This document shows positions 56,566 through 64,000 of a DNA stretch of 64,000 bases, piece by piece; within the stretch, counting starts at the first letter, position 1; each line of letters starts with the position of its first letter. The stretch comes from Vitrella brassicaformis. Taxonomy: Eukaryota > Sar > Vitrellaceae. The position numbers were made by a program, and so were the translations under genes. The notes under the pieces are model-generated. The model had not been told where the DNA came from, ran no database searches, and worked only from the letters and a program-made list of their open reading frames with translations. The stretch is from contig CDMY01001057.1 of assembly GCA_001179505.1 (NCBI GenBank), forward strand, positions 1 to 64,000. Direction: 5' to 3'.

Positions 56566-57033
56566 ATGATGGAGACGGTCCAGCTGCTCACGGAGGAGGA
56601 AGACCAGCCGACATGGTGCCTGTTTGATGTGTCGGCATGCATACGTCGCCGCTTCTATCGCTTCCTCGAATCGATTTTCATCATCCTTGTCATCTTGCTG
56701 CTCTGCTGCTGCGTCTGCTGCTGCTTTATCGTGTATGGCCGAGACCTCACCCGCATGTTGCTGAACGGCGTCGAGGTGCCCGACTGGATGATGAGAGATC
56801 TATTCCGCTCCGAGAGAAGGTCCGACCCGGCGAGCAGTGCAGATGAGGTTGACGAGTCCCGCCGCCGATGGTCGAGCGGGGAGAGCAGGGCTGTGTCTGA
56901 GAGTGTGGCTGCACCGCGTACTAGGCGGTCGTCCCGTGCGTCAGCCAGCCGTCCGTCGATAGTCTCTGTATCCGTAGCATCGTCCAGCCGCCCGTCTGCC
57001 GGCTCGAGAGAAGCGTCACGAACAACGTCGTAG
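56566..57033 (+). CDS. Small Cys-rich single-pass membrane protein
   Basis: 155 residues, single exon, TAG stop. N-terminus METVQLLTEEEDQPTW, then ACIRRRFYRFLESIF leading into IILVILLLCCCVCCCFIVYG, a membrane helix whose end carries six Cys (possible S-acylation). The C-terminal half is Ser/Arg-rich (SSRASASRPSIVSVSV). No family recognised. An in-frame ATG further up (56515) is possible. Divergent from the cyclase gene with 97 bp between start codons. Confidence 0.5.
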   Translation: MMETVQLLTEEEDQPTWCLFDVSACIRRRFYRFLESIFIILVILLLCCCVCCCFIVYGRDLTRMLLNGVEVPDWMMRDLFRSERRSDPASSADEVDESRRRWSSGESRAVSESVAAPRTRRSSRASASRPSIVSVSVASSSRPSAGSREASRTTS

Positions 57034-57657
57034 AATTCTATGTAGCATTGCATGTGCCTGCTATGGGAGCAGCTGTACATCGTAACATCCGTGACCCCAC
57101 CTGTCCGCGTCTGTCTCGTTCCATGTGTGTGCATCATGCACCGCACAATCCATTCGCCATCACGTGACTGACTGCACACACACACCCACAGGCAACAGCC
57201 CCCAACACCCCAACGCATTCATTCACTGGAGAACCAGAAGCAAGGAGTGAAGTACATCGGTCATTGTCGGCCAATCAGCGTGTCTATTGTCATGGGTGGA
57301 ACGGCAGGCAGGCAGGCAGGCAGGGAGAGAGAGAGAGAGAGAGAGAGGGAGACACGCAGATAAGAATCTGGCCATTCCAACACAGCAGCACAAAACCGGT
57401 ATGCAGAATGACGGGTTCGTCGCCATCTCTCGGACAGAAAAACACACGCTCTCGCGGCAAAGTGGTCGTCTCTCTGTTCTCGTGTCTGCCAGCACAGTTG
57501 CTGGCAGTGTACACACGCACCATGCATGGATATAACATCCTTTTGATACACAATCAGGTAGGTAGGTAGTTGCTCACACAAATAGTCTGTCTGACCAATC
57601 AGCAGCTCACTTGCCTCACTCACTCAAGTCAGGTTGAAAGTATGAAGTGTCCCAACC
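57034..57657. other. Intergenic, simple repeats
   Basis: Contains (CAGG)n and (GA)n at about 57304-57349. No gene recognised up to the assembly gap. Confidence 0.4.
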
Positions 57658-57957
57658 NNNNNNNNNNNNNNNNNNNNNNNNNNNNNNNNNNNNNNNNNNN
57701 NNNNNNNNNNNNNNNNNNNNNNNNNNNNNNNNNNNNNNNNNNNNNNNNNNNNNNNNNNNNNNNNNNNNNNNNNNNNNNNNNNNNNNNNNNNNNNNNNNNN
57801 NNNNNNNNNNNNNNNNNNNNNNNNNNNNNNNNNNNNNNNNNNNNNNNNNNNNNNNNNNNNNNNNNNNNNNNNNNNNNNNNNNNNNNNNNNNNNNNNNNNN
57901 NNNNNNNNNNNNNNNNNNNNNNNNNNNNNNNNNNNNNNNNNNNNNNNNNNNNNNNNN
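57658..57957. other. Assembly gap (300 Ns)
   Basis: Exactly 300 N characters; probably a scaffolding gap of estimated or default length. Confidence 0.98.
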
Positions 57958-58871
57958 CCTCTCTGTCTCTTTGCGTGCCTTGCTCGCCCATCGATATGGA
58001 TGGCTTGCCACACACGCATGGTCCGTCGGTCGATCGGCCACTCTCCTCACCTTTCAGGAGGGAGGGAGGGAGCATTCATCCATCAATCCATTCATCCATA
58101 CAGGTCAGTCAGGTTCATTGCCAACAACACACACACACACACACATATACATACACACAGTCGTCACTAGGAGGAGCGATTCAAGATGGCCATGAATGGG
58201 GGAGGGTAGGGGGACAGGCAGGCAGGCAAGCACACGGGGGTCTTCCCAAAGGAGCCGCCTCTGTTTGTAGCACTTGTTCGGGCACCACACGGATGGCTGT
58301 CCAAGATAACCTTCGGGAGAAGGTCATCGGGATGGCCGTCCTTTGGCTTCTCGAACAAGCGCGACGAAAGCAAGAGGGAACTCCGCACACAGAAGTGGGC
58401 ACTCGTCCGAGAAAATTGGCGCTCACTGCGATAAAGAGCATCCCCTTCAGACTGCTACAGCGCCACTCAAAGACAGACAGACAGACGGACAGACAGACAT
58501 TTCGCCACTCTCACGCGCAGTTCAGCATAGCCCACAGTCGATCGATCCATCGATCCATCACGACTGCGAAAAATTCGCACCCCCGCCGGCCTATCACTCT
58601 CTTTTCGCCCACCCCGCAGAGCCCGCCAGCTGCACTCGCCCCCGCCAAAGCAACACAAAGAGGGGATTAGACACATAGGTCATGACATGAGTGGGAGGGG
58701 TGGTGGAGCAGGCAGGTTAGGTGCGGCTACAGCAGCACTCAGCCAGCCATTGCGCAAAATGGCCATCCATCCATCGAGGCCACGAAAAAGCTCCCGGAAC
58801 AGAGAAAGAGAAAGGGTGAAGGCAATAGGAAAGGAATAGATGGCGAGGCCGCGACGATCGGCGCCCTTAGG
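57958..58871. other. Intergenic with dispersed repeat
   Basis: Contains (ATCC)n and (CA)n tracts, the dispersed repeat at 58266-58340 and the presumed 3' flank of the carbamoyltransferase gene. An open + strand frame runs across the repeat (GTTRMAVQDNLREKVIGMAV and onward to about 58460) but lacks a supported start or end. Confidence 0.4.
58266..58340 (+). repeat. Dispersed repeat, copy 2
   Basis: About 85-90% identical to 31777-31850 and in the same orientation; both lie in gene-poor DNA. Confidence 0.75.
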
Positions 58872-60747
<1,876 letters not shown>

Positions 60748-60908
60748 CTCGAGAGCGATATGCCAGCCCGCTTCGTTTGTTTTTTGCTGCTCTAACTCCT
60801 GCGAGCTTAGCGGCAAGAGCGTTGTTGTCGGCCCTGTTCCGTGCTCAGCCAACAGGAGAAGCAGCGGGCCGGTGCCGCTGTGCCGAGATCTGGGACTCAG
60901 ATGGACCA

Positions 60909-62626
60909 ATGGCTGTGCTGAAGCGCATCGGGACCTTCCTGCTCTTCGTCGGGGCTCCAGTGGCTGCAGGAGCCGCAGCATCGGCCTATCGCGAGGCCAA
61001 CTTGCCGCCACGAGGCCCCTACCAAAATGTCAAGGATCTCAAAGACGCCATCGTCGTCGTGACGGGCGCCAACACGGGCATCGGCAAGGCCGCCGTCCAC
61101 CAGCTGGCGCAAAGGGGCTGCCACGTCATCATGGCATGCCGCGATGTCGAAGCGGGGCGCAGGGCGAGAATGGACATCGAGCAGGCCCTGGCCAACCCAG
61201 ACTCGGTCCACATAGAGGTCATCAGGTGCGACCTGGCGGACCTGCACTCGATCAGGCACTTCGTCGATGAGGTGTCCACGCGGTACCACCGGATCTACGC
61301 CTTGGTCAACAACGCGGGCTGCATCCAGTACCACCCGACGCGGACGAGGGACGGCGCCGACCCGACTCTGTACGTCAACTTCCTGGGCCCGGCCCTGCTG
61401 ACGGAGCTGATGCTGCCCTGCCTCAGGCGGGCTGGCACACAGGAGAGGAAAAGCCGAGTGGTGCACGTCAACTCCAGGTAGGTACGTGAGGGACGGATGA
61501 AGGAGAAAGGAGAAAGGACGAAGGGCATACACAACCAACAGGGAGGCAGACATTTCATTTGTCGACCGACCGACTTGTTTTGGATGTTTTGACTGCATGC
61601 AGGTTGCAGTACATCAGCCAGCTGGATGCGACGGCCATCCAGCAGCTGATGAAGCGGCGCACCTCCTACATGCCCACAGATGTCATCCGGGAACTCGCAA
61701 AGGCCGAGCACGAGGCCGCCGCGTCCTACAGCACCCAGCCGCAGCCCACTCAACGAGACTACGCCAGCTACTATGGCGTCCACCGAGACGATGACGACCG
61801 ACCCGCAGAGCCCGACCTCCCCCCTCTGCACAGCCGACTCATGGCGCGCTTCCGGCGGTATGGGGAGGCGCTTCAGGGCTATGCAGAGAAGGCGTATGGC
61901 GTGGCGTCGACAGGGGTGAGGGACTCGCTGCGGATGGTGGGTGCCAAGGCTGAGGGCGAGGAGGGGCTGCGGGGTGTGGGGAAGCAGCGGTGGAACAGCT
62001 CGGCTGCATACGCCAACTCCAAGCTGCTGCAGATGATGCACTGCAAGGAAATGGCCAAGCGGTTCAGAGAGGAAGGGGCGCCCATCACATGTGCGTCTGC
62101 GAGAGAGGGGAATGAATGAACAGCGCAGCAATCGATGTGTGTGTGTGTGTGTGTGTGTACGTATGGTGCTTCCTTCCCCTCAGGCAATGCGGTGACGCCC
62201 GGGATGGTCAACACGGATCTGTTCCGGTCCTACCCCATGGCAGTCCGCGTCCTCACCGCCCCCATACGCAGAATGTTCATGAGGTCAGCCATCCCCTCAA
62301 CCACCCAACCAGAGAGGGAAATGCCTGGATGAATGGCCGTCTTCATGTCGTGTGCAGGACGCCATCTGAGGGTGCGGAGCTGCTCACGTGGGCCGTCACG
62401 AGCGAGGAGCTCAACGACAGCAACGGCGAGTTCTTCGCTGACCGGAAGGTACCCAAGGGGGCATGCATCTGGACGGCGATCGAGACACGTGTCTGTGTTT
62501 GGCTGTGTGTGTCAGGCCGTGCGGGTGAATGATGCTGCGAAGGATGAGTTCCTCGTGGACATGGTGGCGTCGCTGTGGAGGCAGACCGCGAGACAGATGT
62601 TTGTGCTGGCCGATGAGGCGGGCTAG
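60909..62626 (+). CDS. Short-chain dehydrogenase/reductase, retinol dehydrogenase-like
   Basis: NAD(P)-dependent oxidoreductase with an N-terminal hydrophobic anchor (IGTFLLFVGAPVAAGAAASA). Rossmann motif TGANTGIGKAA, ACRD, CDLADLHSIRHF, LVNNAG, then SRVVHVNSR at the catalytic Ser region. YANSK (YxxxK) lies in exon 2 about 130 residues later instead of the usual dozen or so, because of an Ala/Glu/Asp-rich insertion (about 61620-61990). Exon 3 has VTPGMVNTDLFR. The last exon ends DEAG and TAG 62624-62626. Five exons. Closest in style to RDH11-14/WWOX-type SDRs; substrate unknown. Confidence 0.82.
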
Positions 62627-63050
62627 TGTTGGATGGGGGAAGAAGCAGACAGGCTCGGCCCCGTGTTGGTTTCGTGTGTGACATAGGACATTTAGTGTAT
62701 TGGGACGTGCGTGTGGATTGTATGGCAGTCGATGGCTGTGCTTGTGCTCACCTGTCTGACGGGCTCGGCAAACAGAGTGCACCGTCTCACCGCGGTGGCT
62801 CTTGTTTGTGGAACTCATCGCGCAGGCCAGTACAAGCGTAGTCCATCAGACTGATGCCAAGAAAGACTCATCGCTTCATTCGACCAGTAAAATGATCCCG
62901 CACATGAATGACTCTAGCTGTACACACGAATGGTCTCATCCATGACTGTACAGCACCACGAAGCCTCCCAACTGTACACACACTCGCACGCACGTCTCTC
63001 TCCACAACAGGCAGGCTATGCAGCTATCCATCGTCCCTCCGCTATTATAT
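62627..63050. other. Convergent intergenic region
   Basis: Between the stops of the dehydrogenase gene (+) and the PAN-like gene (-). No coding signal supported. Confidence 0.45.
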
Positions 63051-64000
63051 TTACACGTCCTCCTGCACATTGCCCGTCCCCAGCTTCACATACGCATCAC
63101 CCACCCTACTCAGCAAGTCAACATCCGTCAAATCAAGTGGCGTCGAATCGTTGCCCCGCATCACCGTCTCAGCAACATAGCTCTTCCGGTGACCCGAATA
63201 CGCCCCGGCCTTCTCCAGCCACAGACAGCAAGACGGATATTGGCAGCCGGCACCAGCCTCGGGCGCCCCGTCTGGCAGCCGCTGCACCGCACACCCAGGC
63301 AGGTACCTCTCGGCCGCGGCGGCCTGCTCGATCGTCCACAGGACGCAATTGTTGCTCCAGTCCTCGGCAAAGAAGCCAGTGAACCCGGTGGCGAACCAGG
63401 CGTAGACGAGGCAGTGCTGCGTCTCGGCGCAGGTGGCCTTGCACTCGAATTGCGACGAGGTGGTGAAGGCCCACACGGACGCATATCTGAGCTCGGGGTG
63501 GGCGGCTGCCGTGCCGGGGGCCCCTGGGATGGGCGTGAGGTTGCTGTAGTCCTCAAAGTCGGTCAGGAAGGCCTCAGTGCCGTTGTACGAGACGAAGGGG
63601 AACACCGACCCATAGACACCGGCCGTGGGCTGCCACGAATCGACGAGAAGGTGGGAGAAGCCAGAGTTGGGTGGCAGCGGGGCCAGCTGTGTTGTGAGGC
63701 TGGAGAGATAGTCCTGGACAGCTCCGGCGAGGTGGGTGAAGCAGTAGGTCTGCTGTGTGAAGGTCACGCACCGACCCCGCCACGACAGAGGGATGGCCGG
63801 CAGCTGGAACTGCGAGAAGGGCGTGTCTGTGGTGGCGTTGGCGGCCACGAAGGCCTCGTGCCACACACTGACCACACACCCGCCCCCATCGGTCCGGCTC
63901 GCACACGACTGCTCACATTCACTTCTCGTCGCCGTGTAGGGCCAAGCCCAGCCCTCAGTGGCCTCCAATTGTAGGCGATAGAAGCCGTCTGTCCGGTTCT
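63051..64000 (-). CDS. Cys-rich extracellular protein, PAN/apple-like (partial)
   Basis: Open frame of over 310 residues that runs off the right edge; only the C-terminal part is in the window. Cys-containing blocks (CEQSCASRTDGGGC, CKATCAETQHC, NNCVLW, CQYPSCCLW) and spaced aromatic residues suggest PAN/apple modules (C-x3-C with a later CxxW-type turn). Several NxS/T sites (NAT, NGT, NLT, NDS) fit an extracellular protein. No membrane segment before the TAA at 63051. Assignment to the PAN family is tentative. Confidence 0.5.
   Translation of the reverse strand, partial: NRTDGFYRLQLEATEGWAWPYTATRSECEQSCASRTDGGGCVVSVWHEAFVAANATTDTPFSQFQLPAIPLSWRGRCVTFTQQTYCFTHLAGAVQDYLSSLTTQLAPLPPNSGFSHLLVDSWQPTAGVYGSVFPFVSYNGTEAFLTDFEDYSNLTPIPGAPGTAAAHPELRYASVWAFTTSSQFECKATCAETQHCLVYAWFATGFTGFFAEDWSNNCVLWTIEQAAAAERYLPGCAVQRLPDGAPEAGAGCQYPSCCLWLEKAGAYSGHRKSYVAETVMRGNDSTPLDLTDVDLLSRVGDAYVKLGTGNVQEDV

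Noticed and set aside
57570-58670. Long open frames over the N block
   Set aside because: They exist only because N codons are not stops.

Overview
This is a stretch of eukaryotic nuclear DNA: gene-dense, GC-rich and very intron-rich. Coding blocks of 20-150 bp alternate with 60-150 bp introns that often carry (CA)n/(TG)n and (ATCC)n/(GGAT)n tracts. Intron phases match across dozens of junctions, so most genes below were built by joining open exons by eye; exon edges are approximate. Three things suggest a plastid-bearing alveolate of the chromerid type: a voltage-sensor/cyclase fusion of the ciliate-apicomplexan kind, a plant-like free-standing aspartate carbamoyltransferase, and the compact intron-dense layout. 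That taxonomic guess is inference only. TAA, TAG and TGA all end genes here, so the standard code applies.

Layout. 0.7-9.3 kb: a CDK-like, probably inactive kinase running into a duplicated ankyrin module, then a coiled coil and a C-terminal RING finger. 9.9-11 kb (-): a YqgF/RuvX-like nuclease. 11.5-22.7 kb (+): a complete SPT6 transcription elongation factor in about 43 exons. 23-27.1 kb: a divergent pair, a coiled-coil protein (-) and a degenerate kinase (+). 27.6-31.4 kb: an MLLE-domain polynucleotide kinase (-) and an inverted pair of small paralogs. 31.4-33.9 kb: gene-poor, with a rearranged copy of part of the degenerate kinase. 34-36.1 kb (-): a second degenerate kinase. 36.36-43.73 kb: a tyrosine-recombinase retrotransposon with 61-bp direct repeats and a broken reverse transcriptase. 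44-45.8 kb: two small hypothetical genes. 46.4-48.6 kb: a TMEM184/OST-alpha (DUF300) membrane protein. 49-51.3 kb: a divergent pair, a cystine-knot-like secreted protein and a putative GPI-anchored protein. 51.6-57 kb: an adenylyl cyclase with voltage sensor (-) and a small Cys-rich membrane protein (+). 57,658-57,957 is a 300-N gap. 58.9-62.6 kb: aspartate carbamoyltransferase (-) and a short-chain dehydrogenase (+). 63-64 kb (-): a Cys-rich PAN/apple-like extracellular protein running off the edge.

The genes do not form one pathway. Recurrent themes are very short divergent intergenic regions (57-161 bp between start codons), three GC-AG introns, two in-frame stops inside otherwise coding-looking sequence, and several kinase-like proteins lacking catalytic residues. 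The most novel items are the MLLE + polynucleotide kinase fusion, the kinase/ankyrin/RING locus, and the cystine-knot protein with a long acidic tail.
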